Assembly: GCA_026400555.1 (NCBI GenBank)
Contig: JAPLOW010000173.1
Location: 3,380 to 66,632 of the forward strand
Length of the DNA: 63,253 nucleotides
Direction: 5' to 3'
Source: Hyphomicrobiales bacterium
GTDB taxonomy: Bacteria > Pseudomonadota > Alphaproteobacteria > Rhizobiales > Beijerinckiaceae
Made by a program: the position numbers and the translations under genes. This document shows positions 42,509 through 51,576 of this stretch, piece by piece. The first letter of the stretch is position 1. Every line of letters starts with the position of its first letter. The notes under the pieces were generated by a model. It ran no database searches, was not told the origin of the DNA, and saw only the letters and a list, made by a program, of their open reading frames with translations.

Positions 42509-43555
42509 ATGCGCCTGTTTTCACCTGATGAACTTGCCGATGTCACCAGCCGCACCTTCGTTGCGGCCGGATGGCCGCAGGCTGACGCCGAGGAGGGTGC
42601 CCGCCACTGCGTGCTGGCAAACCTGTCGGGGCATGACAGCCACGGCGTCGGCATGCTGCCGCTTTACATCTCAGCCGTCCATGATGGCCTGCTCTCGCCC
42701 GCCAGCACGCCGGTGGACCGGATCAACGCCGCGCCGTTTCTGGTGATCGACGGGCAGGTGGCGCTTGGCCAGCCGACCGCGCGGCGTGCGATTGCCCGCG
42801 CCTGCGACATGGCGCTGGCCGGCGGCGTCGCCGTGCTGAACCTGATCGACGCGCACCATATTGGACGGATCGGTGATTACGCCGAACAGGCCGCTGCCGC
42901 CGGTCTGATCGCGATGTATTGGGTCAACGTCGCCGGACGCGTGCCGATCGTCGCGCCACATGGCGGGCGCGAGGCGCGCTGGGGCACAAATCCGCACGCC
43001 ATCGGCGTTCCTGACGGGCAGGGCAGGCCGCTCATCCTCGACTTCGCCACCAGCCGAATGGCCCATGGCAAGGCGCGCGTGGCCTTCAACAAGGGCGTTA
43101 CGGTGGCCGACGGCTTCCTGATTGATGCGGAGGGCAAAGCCTCGAATGACCCGGCCGTGGTGTTCCCGCCGGCGCCGATGGGAGCGCTGCTGCCCTTTGG
43201 CGACCACAAGGGGGCAGGAATCGCCCTGATCGCCGAGATCCTGTCTGCCGGTCTGACCGGCGGCGCGCTGATCAAGGACAAGCCCGTCAAAAGCTGGATC
43301 ATCAACAGCCTGTTCGGCATCCTGATTGATCCGGCGAAGCTGGAGCCTGACGCGGCGGCCCGCTCTGCCCGCATCGACGCCATCGCCAGCTATGTCCGCT
43401 CCGCCGCGCCGCGCGAGGGCTTCGACAAGGTGCGCGCGCCGGGCGACATCGAACGCGAGACGCGGATCAGTCGTCAGCAGAAAGGAATTCCCGTCGATGA
43501 CGAGACCTGGAGGCAGATTGTCGCCGCGGCGGACAGCGTCGGCGTCAAGGTCTGA
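42509..43555 (+). CDS. Malate/L-lactate dehydrogenase family oxidoreductase
   Basis: This 348-residue NAD(P)-dependent oxidoreductase is of the Ldh_2 (YlbC/AllD/YiaK) family, which reduces or oxidises 2-oxoacids such as malate, ureidoglycolate or 2,3-diketogulonate. Family marks are the catalytic-region GHDSHGVGMLPLYI (His near 44-47), AHHIGRIGDYAEQAA and GTNPHAIGVP. ATG 42509 is preferred to the GTG at 42485. It lies between sufT and sufA on the opposite strand, so it interrupts the usual suf order. The substrate cannot be told. Confidence 0.88.
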   Translation: MRLFSPDELADVTSRTFVAAGWPQADAEEGARHCVLANLSGHDSHGVGMLPLYISAVHDGLLSPASTPVDRINAAPFLVIDGQVALGQPTARRAIARACDMALAGGVAVLNLIDAHHIGRIGDYAEQAAAAGLIAMYWVNVAGRVPIVAPHGGREARWGTNPHAIGVPDGQGRPLILDFATSRMAHGKARVAFNKGVTVADGFLIDAEGKASNDPAVVFPPAPMGALLPFGDHKGAGIALIAEILSAGLTGGALIKDKPVKSWIINSLFGILIDPAKLEPDAAARSARIDAIASYVRSAAPREGFDKVRAPGDIERETRISRQQKGIPVDDETWRQIVAAADSVGVKV

Positions 43556-43573
43556 CAGCGCAGTCCCGGCCCG

Positions 43574-43954
43574 TCACCACATGTCGAGCGCCACGCGTGC
43601 CTCATCGGACATGCGCGACTGATCCCAGGGCGGATCGAAGGTCATGTTTACGGTGACACCGGAGACGCCCTGGACCGTGCCGACCGCATTCTCCACCCAG
43701 CCAGGCATTTCTCCGGCCACCGGGCAGCCCGGGGCTGTCAGCGTCATGTCGATGGTGACATGACGCTCGTCGGAGATGTCGACCCGGTAGATCAGCCCCA
43801 ACTCGTAGATGTCCGACGGGATTTCCGGGTCATAGACCGTCTTCAGTGCGGCGATGATGTCATCGGTCAGGCGGTCGATCTCGGCGGGCGCAAGCGTCGT
43901 GGCCGGCGCGATCGTCGGCGCATTGGGCTTCAACTCGGTCGCGGCATCGGTCAC
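43574..43954 (-). CDS. sufT: Fe-S assembly protein SufT (DUF59/MIP18 family)
   Basis: The 126-residue protein has an N-terminal Pro/Ala extension and a DUF59 domain: VYDPEIPSDIYELGLIY, then TLTAPGCPVAGEMP with the conserved Cys, and NMTFDPPWDQSRMSDEAR. SufT proteins help mature Fe-S clusters under high demand. The likely start is GTG 43954, ten bases after the sufS stop; the longer frame to 44041 runs into sufS. The gene ends the unbroken part of the suf operon. Confidence 0.88.
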   Translation of the reverse strand: MTDAATELKPNAPTIAPATTLAPAEIDRLTDDIIAALKTVYDPEIPSDIYELGLIYRVDISDERHVTIDMTLTAPGCPVAGEMPGWVENAVGTVQGVSGVTVNMTFDPPWDQSRMSDEARVALDMW

Positions 43955-43964
43955 GGCGTCATCC

Positions 43965-45203
43965 TCACGCAAACAGGCTCTCGGCTTTCGCGAGCGCCTC
44001 AGCCAGCTTATCGACTTCTTCAAGCGTGTTATAGAGGCCAAATGAGGCCCGGCACGTGGATGTGACCCCGAAGCGGGTCATCAGCGGCATGGTGCAGTGC
44101 GTTCCGGCGCGGACGGCCACGCCGGAGCGGTCAATCACAGTCGCCACATCATGGGCATGCGCGCCCGCCATCTCAAACGACACGATCGCCCCCTTGCTGG
44201 CGGCCTTGCCGATGATGCGGATCGAGTTCATCCGCCCGAGCCGCTCATGAGCGTAGTCGCGCAGGCGGTTCTCATGGGCAAGGATCTGATCGGAGCCAAG
44301 CGCCATCATATATTTCAGCGCCGCGCCCAGCCCGACAGCTTCAATGATGGCCGGGGTTCCGGCTTCGAAGCGGTGCGGCGGATCATTATAGGTCACCGTG
44401 TCGGTCGTGACGGTGACGATCATCTCGCCGCCGCCCTCAAACGGGGGCAGCTTCTCCAGCCATTCCTTACGACCCCAGACCGCGCCGATGCCGGTCGGCC
44501 CGTAAACCTTGTGGCCGGTGAAGACATAGAAGTCCGCGCCAAGTTTCTGCACATCCACAGGAAGATGGACGGCTCCCTGGCTGCCATCCACCACCAGCGG
44601 GACGCCGGCGGCGCGGGTCAGCTTCGCCACGTCGCTGATCGGCACGATGGTGCCCAGCGCATTCGACATGTGGGTCAGCGCCACGACCTTCGTCCGCGGC
44701 GTGATGAGTTTGGCGAATTCGTCGATCAGGAAATTGCCATCCTCGTCGACCGGCGCCCACTTGATCACCGCGCCATGCCGCTCGCGCCAGAAGTGCCAGG
44801 GCACGATGTTGGAATGGTGCTCCATGATCGACAGGAGAATTTCATCGCCCTCGCCGATGTTGAGGTGCCGGCCGAGGCAGGACGCCAGCATGTTGAGCCC
44901 GCCCGTGGACGAACGGCAGAACACGATCTCCTCGCTGCTCGCTGCGTTGAGGAACAGCCGTACGGCTTCGCGTGCATCCTCATAGGCTTCGGTCGAGGCG
45001 TTGGCGAGATAGTGCAGCCCGCGGTGGACGTTGGCATAGTCCTCGCTCATCAGCCGCGTCATCGCGTCCATGACCTGGCGCGGCTTCTGGGCTGATGCGC
45101 CATTGTCGAGATAGACCAGTGGCTTGCCGTAGACCTGCCTCGACAGGATCGGGAAGTCCGCGCGGATGGCCGTCAGATCATAGGGGTGCGTGATCGCGTT
45201 CAT
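43965..45203 (-). CDS. sufS: Cysteine desulfurase SufS
   Basis: The 412-residue PLP enzyme removes sulfur from cysteine for Fe-S assembly. The PLP lysine is in FTGHKVYGPTG and the persulfide-forming Cys in TSTCRASFGLYNT, the short-loop form typical of group II (SufS) enzymes that need a SufE or SufU partner. FSILSRQVYGKPLVYLDNGASAQ-like text at the start is standard for the family. The start overlaps the sufD stop, so they are coupled. Confidence 0.95.
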   Translation of the reverse strand: MNAITHPYDLTAIRADFPILSRQVYGKPLVYLDNGASAQKPRQVMDAMTRLMSEDYANVHRGLHYLANASTEAYEDAREAVRLFLNAASSEEIVFCRSSTGGLNMLASCLGRHLNIGEGDEILLSIMEHHSNIVPWHFWRERHGAVIKWAPVDEDGNFLIDEFAKLITPRTKVVALTHMSNALGTIVPISDVAKLTRAAGVPLVVDGSQGAVHLPVDVQKLGADFYVFTGHKVYGPTGIGAVWGRKEWLEKLPPFEGGGEMIVTVTTDTVTYNDPPHRFEAGTPAIIEAVGLGAALKYMMALGSDQILAHENRLRDYAHERLGRMNSIRIIGKAASKGAIVSFEMAGAHAHDVATVIDRSGVAVRAGTHCTMPLMTRFGVTSTCRASFGLYNTLEEVDKLAEALAKAESLFA

Positions 45204-46549
45204 GAGACCGTCGGAGCCTCCGCATTCAGCCGCGCCGCCCGCGCCTGCAGCCAGTCCCGCACCAGCGCATGCAGGATCTCGCGGATCGGCTCGTGGTCGA
45301 TGAAGTCGATCGATGCGCCGACGAAGCTCTCGATCATCAGCGCCTCGGCCTCGGCTTTCGAGATGCCGCGCGACATCAGATAGAACAAGAGCTCGTCATC
45401 GAGCGCACCGCAGGTCGCGCCATGGGCGCAGGCGACATCGTCGGCGAAGATTTCCAGCTCCGGCTTGTTGTACATCGCCGCACTTTCGGACAGCAGTACC
45501 GCGTTCGAAGCCATGCGGCCGTCGGTCTTCTGCGCATGCGGCTGCACGATGATCTTGCCCTGGAACACGCCCGAGGCTTCGTCATCAATGATGGTGCGGA
45601 ACAGTTCGCGGCTTTCGCCGCCCGGTTCTGCCGCATGTTCGACAACGAGCGTCGAGTCGGCATGCTGCGTGCCGCTGAGCAGCGTCGCCCCGTTGATCTG
45701 TGCGCGCGCATCGCCGCCCGAAAAGCGCACGAAGGCCTGATGCCGGGTAACGGCGCCTTGCAGCGCCACATTCACGGAGGTCAGGGACGTCTCGCTCCCG
45801 AGGTCGGCGGTAAGGGTGGACAGCGCGACCGCGCCCGCGCTGTTGAGGCCAAGGCGCACATGGCTCACGACAGCCTTGTCGCCGGCGATGATCTCGAGCG
45901 CCGTGTTAGGCTGGTGGGCGAGGGCACCCTGGCCCTCATGGCTTTCGACGAGCATCACATGCGAACCGGCTTCGGCCACCATCAGCACGCGCGCGGCGGT
46001 CGCCACGGCTGTCGCGCCACTTGTGACGAAGCGCAGGGCGATCGGCCCATCCACGGTCACACCTTCAGCCACATGAATGATCGCCCCATCGGTCATGAAG
46101 GCCGTGTTCAGCGAGAGTGCCAGATCCCCATGCACCAGCTTGAGCGCGCCGATCCGGCTCAGAAGCGGATGCCCGCCGGCCAGTGCCTTGGCGAGGGGCG
46201 TGATGCTGACGCCCGCGGGCAATGCGCCCGCAGTCGCCACATGGTGCCCGTTGACGAACGACAAGGTGACAACACCCTGTCCGGCCAAGGGGCTGTGGCC
46301 CTTTAGCGCCACGGTGATCTCGGCGTCATTCGGCCTCGCAGCCAGCGGCGCGGCTTCGCGCATCGCGGCGCGCAGGTCGGTGTATTTCCAGGCTTCGACG
46401 CGGCGCGTTGGCAGGCCGGCCGCAGCGAAAGCCGCAAAAGCGTTCTCTCGCAGGGCCGGCAAGCCGGGCAGGCTCGCCTTCAACGCCGGAAAGCGGTCGA
46501 TCAGCGCGCTCTCTGCGGCGCTGCGGATGGGAGTGATCTTCGCGCTCAT
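45200..46549 (-). CDS. sufD: Fe-S cluster assembly protein SufD
   Basis: SufD (449 residues) is the partner of SufB in the SufBC2D scaffold. Visible marks are RRVEAWKYTDLRAAM near the N-terminus, SGVFQGKIIVQPHAQKTDG and the end AHGATCGALDDELLFYLMSRG, with a conserved His in DVACAHGATCG that helps ligate iron at the SufB interface. ATG 46549 is chosen by family start; the frame to 46642 overlaps sufC. The sufC stop is seven bases upstream. Confidence 0.93.
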   Translation of the reverse strand: MSAKITPIRSAAESALIDRFPALKASLPGLPALRENAFAAFAAAGLPTRRVEAWKYTDLRAAMREAAPLAARPNDAEITVALKGHSPLAGQGVVTLSFVNGHHVATAGALPAGVSITPLAKALAGGHPLLSRIGALKLVHGDLALSLNTAFMTDGAIIHVAEGVTVDGPIALRFVTSGATAVATAARVLMVAEAGSHVMLVESHEGQGALAHQPNTALEIIAGDKAVVSHVRLGLNSAGAVALSTLTADLGSETSLTSVNVALQGAVTRHQAFVRFSGGDARAQINGATLLSGTQHADSTLVVEHAAEPGGESRELFRTIIDDEASGVFQGKIIVQPHAQKTDGRMASNAVLLSESAAMYNKPELEIFADDVACAHGATCGALDDELLFYLMSRGISKAEAEALMIESFVGASIDFIDHEPIREILHALVRDWLQARAARLNAEAPTVS

Positions 46550-46556
46550 GACCACC

Positions 46557-47309
46557 TCACGCCGCGCTCTGGTAGTCGCGGTAGCCATTGGCTTCGAGCT
46601 CCAGCGCCAGCTCGGGGCCGCCCGTCTTGACGATCTGGCCACGGCTCATCACGTGGACGGTGTCCGGCTTGATGTAGTCGAGAAGGCGCTGGTAGTGCGT
46701 GATGACGAGGAAGGCGTGCTCGGGGTCGCGGCGGGCGTTGACGCCTTCGGCCACGATCTTGAGCGCGTCGATGTCGAGCCCTGAATCGGTCTCATCCATG
46801 ATCGACATTTTGGGTTCGAGCAGGGTCATCTGCAGGATTTCCATGCGCTTCTTCTCCCCGCCGGAGAAGCCGACATTGAGCGGACGGCGCAGCATGTCCT
46901 TCGGAATGCCAAGCAAGTCGGCCGCCTTGTTCACGCGCTTGATGAAGTCCGGCGTGGTCAGTTCGGCCTCGCCGCGCTGCCTGCGCTGCGCATTCATGGC
47001 CGCTTTCAGAAAGGTCATGGTGGCGACGCCGGGAATCTCCATCGGATACTGGAAGGCGAGGAACAGACCTGCCGCCGCGCGCTCGTCGGGCGCCATCTCG
47101 AGGATGTTCACGCCGTCGAGCAGCACCTCGCCACCGGTCACCTCATAGTCCGGCTTGCCGGCGATGACATAGGACAGGGTCGATTTGCCAGACCCGTTCG
47201 GCCCCATGATGGCCGCGACCTCGCCCTTGGCGACCTTGAGGTTCAGGCCATTGAGAATGACCTTGTCTTCGTCAGCGATCTTGACGTGCAGGTTGCGAAT
47301 TTCGAGCAT
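46557..47309 (-). CDS. sufC: Fe-S cluster assembly ATPase SufC
   Basis: The 250-residue ATPase powers the SufBCD scaffold. Walker A is MGPNGSGKSTLSYV, the signature GFSGGEKKRMEILQM, Walker B SIMDETDSGLDIDAL and the switch His ITHYQRLLDYI. The SGLD variant after Walker B is specific to SufC. ATG 47309 fits the family. The 112-base gap from sufB holds a strong hairpin, unusual inside a suf operon. Confidence 0.96.
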   Translation of the reverse strand: MLEIRNLHVKIADEDKVILNGLNLKVAKGEVAAIMGPNGSGKSTLSYVIAGKPDYEVTGGEVLLDGVNILEMAPDERAAAGLFLAFQYPMEIPGVATMTFLKAAMNAQRRQRGEAELTTPDFIKRVNKAADLLGIPKDMLRRPLNVGFSGGEKKRMEILQMTLLEPKMSIMDETDSGLDIDALKIVAEGVNARRDPEHAFLVITHYQRLLDYIKPDTVHVMSRGQIVKTGGPELALELEANGYRDYQSAA

Positions 47310-47388
47310 TGTTGTTGTCCATTGTCTGCGGGCGCCTTGCGCAGCATGCTGCCGCGGTTCCGCGCGTGATTGATCCGGAAATCGTGGA

Positions 47389-47409
47389 TGGACGGGCCAG
47401 GCCCGTCCA
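47389..47409 (-). terminator. Intercistronic hairpin between sufB and sufC
   Basis: TGGACGGG-CCAGG-CCCGTCCA is an 8-bp perfect stem with a 5-base loop, 12 bases beyond the sufB stop. It has no T run. It may be an attenuator or an RNA-stabilising hairpin that sets the sufB to sufC ratio. Confidence 0.55.
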
Positions 47410-47421
47410 CGTCACCGAGAT

Positions 47422-48894
47422 TTAGCCGACCGAGCCTTCAAGGCTGATCGAAATGAGCTTCTGTGCTTCCACCGCAAACTCCATCGGCAGTTGCTGGAGC
47501 ACGTCTTTCACGAAGCCGTTGACGATGAGCGCGGTGGCGTCCTCGGCTGAGAGCCCGCGCTGCATGCAGTAGAACAGCTGGTCCTCGGAGATTTTCGAGG
47601 TGGTCGCCTCATGCTCGAAGGTGGCGGTCGAGGTCTTGCTCTCGATATAGGGCACGGTGTGGGCGCCGCACTGGTTGCCGATCAGCAACGAGTCGCAATT
47701 GGTGAAGTTGCGCGCGTTGGTTGCCTTGCGGTGGGCCGAGACCAGCCCGCGATAGGTGTTCTGCGAGCGGCCCGCCGAGATCCCCTTGGAGATGATGCGG
47801 CTGGTCGTGTTCTTGCCCAGGTGGATCATCTTGGTGCCGCTGTCGACCTGTTGCATGCCGTTCGAGACCGCGATCGAATAGAACTCGCCGCGCGAGCCGT
47901 CGCCGCGCAGGATGCAGGACGGGTACTTCCAGGTGATGGCCGAACCGGTCTCCACCTGCGTCCAAGAGATCTTGGAGTTCTTGCCCCGGCAGTCGCCGCG
48001 CTTGGTGACGAAATTGTAGATGCCGCCCTTGCCGTTGGCATCGCCCGGATACCAGTTCTGCACGGTGGAATACTTGATCTCGGCATCGTCCAGGGTGATC
48101 AGCTCGACCACGGCGGCGTGAAGCTGGTTCTCGTCGCGCTGCGGGGCTGTGCAGCCTTCGAGATAGCTCACATAGGAGCCTTCCTCGGCGATGATCAGCG
48201 TGCGCTCGAACTGGCCGGTGTTCTTCTCGTTGATCCGGAAATAGGTCGACAGCTCCATCGGGCAGCGAACGCCCTTGGGGATGTAGACGAACGAGCCATC
48301 GGTGAAGACGGCCGAGTTGAGCGTGGCGTAGTAGTTGTCGGTCACCGGCACGACCGTGCCGATGTACTTTCGCACCAGTTCGGGGTGTTCCTGCAGCGCG
48401 TCGGAGATCGAACAGAAGATCACGCCAGCCTTGGCAAGTTCGGCGCGGAAAGTTGTCACCACTGACACCGAGTCGAACACGGCATCGACCGCCACGCGGT
48501 TCTGCGGCTCGACTCCGGCCAGGATTTCCTGCTCGCGCAGCGGGATGCCGAGCTTCTTGTAGGCGTCGAGAATGGCAGGATCGACCTCGTCGAGCGACTT
48601 CGGCGCGCCATTCATCTTTGGCGCGGCGTAGTAGTAGATGTCCTGGAAGTCGATCTCGGGATAGTGCACCCGCGCCCAGGTTGGCTCGGTCATGGTCTTC
48701 CAGCGACGGAAGGCGTCAAGCCGCCACTCCAGCATCCAGGCCGGCTCGTTCTTGCGCGCCGAGATGTAGCGCACCGTGTCTTCGGTCAGGCCCTTGGCGG
48801 GCTTTTCCATCTCGACGTCGGTGATGAAGCCGTACTTGTATTCCGACACATCGATGGCTTTGACCTGATCGATGGTCTCCTGAACAGCAGGCAT
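47422..48894 (-). CDS. sufB: Fe-S cluster assembly scaffold SufB
   Basis: The 490-residue scaffold on which clusters are built. Marks include [55 protein letters not shown] and [17 protein letters not shown], with the conserved Cys in EGCTAP. ATG 48894 follows a GAGGAGACTGGAAC ribosome site. The gap to the preceding desulfurase gene is 60 bases and holds the leader palindrome at 48915-48931. Confidence 0.96.
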   Translation of the reverse strand: MPAVQETIDQVKAIDVSEYKYGFITDVEMEKPAKGLTEDTVRYISARKNEPAWMLEWRLDAFRRWKTMTEPTWARVHYPEIDFQDIYYYAAPKMNGAPKSLDEVDPAILDAYKKLGIPLREQEILAGVEPQNRVAVDAVFDSVSVVTTFRAELAKAGVIFCSISDALQEHPELVRKYIGTVVPVTDNYYATLNSAVFTDGSFVYIPKGVRCPMELSTYFRINEKNTGQFERTLIIAEEGSYVSYLEGCTAPQRDENQLHAAVVELITLDDAEIKYSTVQNWYPGDANGKGGIYNFVTKRGDCRGKNSKISWTQVETGSAITWKYPSCILRGDGSRGEFYSIAVSNGMQQVDSGTKMIHLGKNTTSRIISKGISAGRSQNTYRGLVSAHRKATNARNFTNCDSLLIGNQCGAHTVPYIESKTSTATFEHEATTSKISEDQLFYCMQRGLSAEDATALIVNGFVKDVLQQLPMEFAVEAQKLISISLEGSVG

Positions 48895-48914
48895 GTTCCA
48901 GTCTCCTCGCCGAT

Positions 48915-48931
48915 GCGGGTTCAAGGCCCGC
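48915..48931 (-). promoter_or_regulatory. Shared iron/Fe-S leader palindrome, copy before sufB
   Basis: The coding strand reads GCGGGCCTTGAACCCGC, identical over 17 bases to the copy before fbpA. It ends 20 nt from the sufB ATG. It lies inside the operon, between the first desulfurase gene and sufB, which favours an RNA-level or internal-promoter role. Confidence 0.75.
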
Positions 48932-48954
48932 TGGTGGGTTGTTGTTGTGTGGGC

Positions 48955-50130
48955 TCAGCCCGCAGCCTCAGCCTTCTGAAAGTTCACCACCGACACATGC
49001 TTGGCATAGGCGGCCAAAAAACGTTTGAGATCAGCCTCGACAGTCAACCTGCCAAGGCTGACCCGAAGCGCCGCGCCAGCAAGCGAGGGGGAAACACCCA
49101 TCGCCTGAAGCACATGTGACGGCCTGACCTTGCCCGACGAACAGGCTGACCCTGATGAGACTGATACGCCGGCGAGGTCAATTGAGATCAGCGCATTTTC
49201 GGCGCGGACGCCCGGCGTCGCGAAACAGCTTGTATTGGGCAGGCGCGGAGCGTCGGCTGCGAAGATAGTCGTCGCAGGCAGCTTCGCCCGCAACTCCGTT
49301 TCGAACCAGTCCCGCATAGCCCGCTGGCGTGGCGCTTCCGCTTCGAGTTCCGCAAGCGCCAGTTCCGCTGCAGCGCCGAAGCCGGCATTTCCCGCGACGT
49401 TTTCCGTTCCGGCGCGGGCGCCTTTCTCCTGACCGCCGCCGCGGATCAGCCTGTCGCGGACCTCGATCCGGTCGGAGCCGAAAATCACCGCGCCGACACC
49501 CTTGGGACCACCGAGCTTGTGGGCGGAAAGGGTCAGCACATCGGCGCCAAGCGTGGTCATGTCAATGCCGATCTTGCCGGCAGCCTGCACGGCGTCGACA
49601 TGCAGCAGCGCGTCATGCTCGCGGCACATCAGCCCGATCTGCGCAATCGGCTGGATCGCCCCGGTCTCGTTGTTGGCCATGTGGACGGAGACAAGCGCGC
49701 GGCCGTCGCGCGGCTCCGCAAGCGCTTCTGCAAGACGGTCCAGTGCGATGAGCCCATCGGCGGTCACCGGTATCTCGATGGCATCGGCCTTCGAAAAGCG
49801 GTGCCCATCCCGCACGCACGGATGTTCTGTCGCGCTCATCAGCAGGTGCGTGGTCGGGCGCCTGTCATTCAGCGTCAGCGAAGGGGTCAGCGCAAACACG
49901 TTGGCTTCCGAGCCGCCGCTCGTGAACACCACCCGGCTGGCCGGGGCATTGACCAGCGCGGCGACCTGTTCGCGCGCCCGTTCGACGGCAGCGTGCGCGG
50001 CGCGGCCTTCGGCATGGACGGAGGAGGGGTTTCCGGCGAGGCCGAGCGCGCGCGTGACAGCGTCCATGACCTCGGGGCGAACCGGGGCAGTGGCGTTCCA
50101 GTCAAGATAGCTGCGCAGGGGGCTCGTCAT
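48955..50130 (-). CDS. Cysteine desulfurase, IscS/NifS type (first gene of suf operon)
   Basis: The 391-residue PLP enzyme is the group I type: the PLP lysine is in LSAHKLGGPKGVG and the catalytic Cys in the long loop SSGSACSSGKVRPSH. It is thus different from SufS further down the same operon; Agrobacterium has the same pair (sufS2 and sufS1). ATG 50130 starts MTSPLRSYLDWNATAPV; the frame to 50205 is leader. The upstream region carries an Irr-type box and diverges from the hydrolase gene. Confidence 0.93.
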   Translation of the reverse strand: MTSPLRSYLDWNATAPVRPEVMDAVTRALGLAGNPSSVHAEGRAAHAAVERAREQVAALVNAPASRVVFTSGGSEANVFALTPSLTLNDRRPTTHLLMSATEHPCVRDGHRFSKADAIEIPVTADGLIALDRLAEALAEPRDGRALVSVHMANNETGAIQPIAQIGLMCREHDALLHVDAVQAAGKIGIDMTTLGADVLTLSAHKLGGPKGVGAVIFGSDRIEVRDRLIRGGGQEKGARAGTENVAGNAGFGAAAELALAELEAEAPRQRAMRDWFETELRAKLPATTIFAADAPRLPNTSCFATPGVRAENALISIDLAGVSVSSGSACSSGKVRPSHVLQAMGVSPSLAGAALRVSLGRLTVEADLKRFLAAYAKHVSVVNFQKAEAAG

Positions 50131-50286
50131 GCCGCAAGGCAATCCTTTTGCTTCGCTCGATTCCATGTTTTCGATGCCGGCTGCGATAAATGCTTGAAAA
50201 TGCACCCGGCAGCCGTGCTATACGCCAGCACCCAAGAAGTCCCGCCGAGCGCAACGCATCTTGTGTTCCTGTTGCGTTCACGGTAC

Positions 50287-50301
50287 TTAGAAGAGTTCTA
50301 A
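50287..50301. promoter_or_regulatory. Irr-type iron control element upstream of the suf operon
   Basis: TTAGAA-GAG-TTCTAA is a perfect palindrome with the spacing of the rhizobial Irr box (ICE, TTTAGAA-N3-TTCTAAA). It is 156 bases upstream of the desulfurase start and 113 bases upstream of the hydrolase start. Irr represses suf genes in iron-limited Agrobacterium, so the same control is likely here. Confidence 0.7.
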
Positions 50302-50414
50302 CAGCCTCAGATTTGGGCCGCTGGTTGCCGGAAGTCAAGGGATCGTTCGCCCCTGATCCCGGCCGAAGCAGCCGGGATGCCGGGCTCTGTGCAGAGACAA
50401 AGGTCGACCATCCC

Positions 50415-51071
50415 ATGCCTGAGGTGATTTTCAACGGCCCTTCCGGACGCATCGAGGGACGCTACCAGCCATCCAAGAAGCGCAACGCGCCGCTGGCCAT
50501 CGTGCTGCACCCACATCCGCAATTCGGCGGAACGATGAACAACCAGATCGTCTATAACCTGTTCTACACCTTCGTTGAGCGCGGCTTCTCGGCACTGCGC
50601 TTCAATTTCCGTGGCGTCGGGCGCAGCCAGGGCGTGTTCGACCACGGCCAGGGCGAGTTGTCGGATGCGGCCTCCGCGCTCGACTGGGCCCAGGCCATCA
50701 ACCCCGAGGCCAAGACCTGCTGGATCGCCGGCATTTCCTTCGGCGCCTGGATCGGCATGCAACTCCTGATGCGCCGCCCCGAAATCGAGGGCTTCATCTC
50801 CATCGCCGCGATGGCCAACCGCTATGACTTCTCCTTCCTCGCGCCGTGCCCCTCATCGGGCCTGTTCGTGCATGGCTCGGAGGATCGCGTGGCGCCGGCC
50901 AAGGACGTGATCAGTGTGATTGAGAAGGTCAAGACGCAGAAGGGCATTCAGATCGAACACCAGACCGTCGAGGGCGCCAACCACTTCTTCGACGGCCGCG
51001 TCGACGAACTGATGTCAACCGTGAATACCTATCTCGACAAGCGCGTAGGCCCGAAGCCGCCGAAGGAGTGA
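50415..51071 (+). CDS. Alpha/beta hydrolase
   Basis: A 218-residue hydrolase with the triad Ser108 (AGISFGAW), Asp157 (HGSEDRVAP) and His190 (EGANHFF). HPHPQFGGTMNNQIV and NFRGVGRSQG define the subfamily that sits beside suf operons in many alphaproteobacteria. The natural substrate is unknown. ATG 50415 is used because the frame back to 50190 has no homology and crosses the Irr box. It is divergent from the suf operon and may share iron control. Confidence 0.87.
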   Translation: MPEVIFNGPSGRIEGRYQPSKKRNAPLAIVLHPHPQFGGTMNNQIVYNLFYTFVERGFSALRFNFRGVGRSQGVFDHGQGELSDAASALDWAQAINPEAKTCWIAGISFGAWIGMQLLMRRPEIEGFISIAAMANRYDFSFLAPCPSSGLFVHGSEDRVAPAKDVISVIEKVKTQKGIQIEHQTVEGANHFFDGRVDELMSTVNTYLDKRVGPKPPKE

Positions 51072-51200
51072 GGGTTGGGCAATCCGCTTCACGATCCTCG
51101 AACCATCAGATAACTGACCAGCCACTTCATTAGGCCCATGCCCACGATACTCGGTGAGGTGTCGGCATGAGCGCCTGGCTGCACGATGCGACTGTGCCGA

Positions 51201-51574
51201 TCATGCCTCGATGACGGACACGCCCAAGGCACGACCTGCTGGTGCCATGTTGGTGTCGAAGGTCAGGAACCGGGCCGAAATGGCATGGCAAATGGCGATG
51301 TGCAACGCGTCAGGGCCACGCAGATTGAAGCGCAGTTGAGCCAAGATGGCGGATGCTTCGGAAAAAATCGGTCCAGACATCTCCAGGCTCACAGCATTGG
51401 CGGCGATCCAAAGGCCATAATCCGCCAAAAGCTCCTTGCAGTGAACTCCAGCCCCGTCAACACACTCACAGCGATTTGGTCAGACACATTACGAAGCGCG
51501 AAGTCAACTCGACCGCTATGCGCATCGCCAGCAAGCAACGAAACGAGCACGCCGGTGTCGACACAGGTTGTCAC
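51201..51574 (-). pseudogene. VapC-like PIN-domain toxin, frameshifted
   Basis: A GTG at 51574 starts TTCVDTGVLVSLLAGDAHSG with the first acidic PIN residue, and continues to VLTGLEFTA with the conserved Glu. The rest of the domain (LLADYGLWIAANAV, GPDALHIAICHAISA, LTFDTNM) is in a different frame from about 51435 to the stop at 51201. One base change near 51430-51440 explains the break. All four acidic residues of a PIN ribonuclease are present across the two parts. The antitoxin gene directly upstream is intact. Confidence 0.82.
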
Positions 51575-51576
51575 CG

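Noticed and set aside
22926-48931. tRNA remnants: GCGGGTTCAAGGCCCGC on the plus strand looks like a tRNA T-arm
   Set aside because: The T-loop likeness (TTCAAGG between 5-bp stems) is real, but the flanks of the three copies share no acceptor, anticodon or CCA sequence, and positions 59-60 would be GG. The fixed distance to start codons of iron genes is better explained by regulation.
51425-51440. Programmed frameshift in the VapC gene
   Set aside because: There is no good slippery heptamer with a downstream structure; a simple one-base change explains the break.
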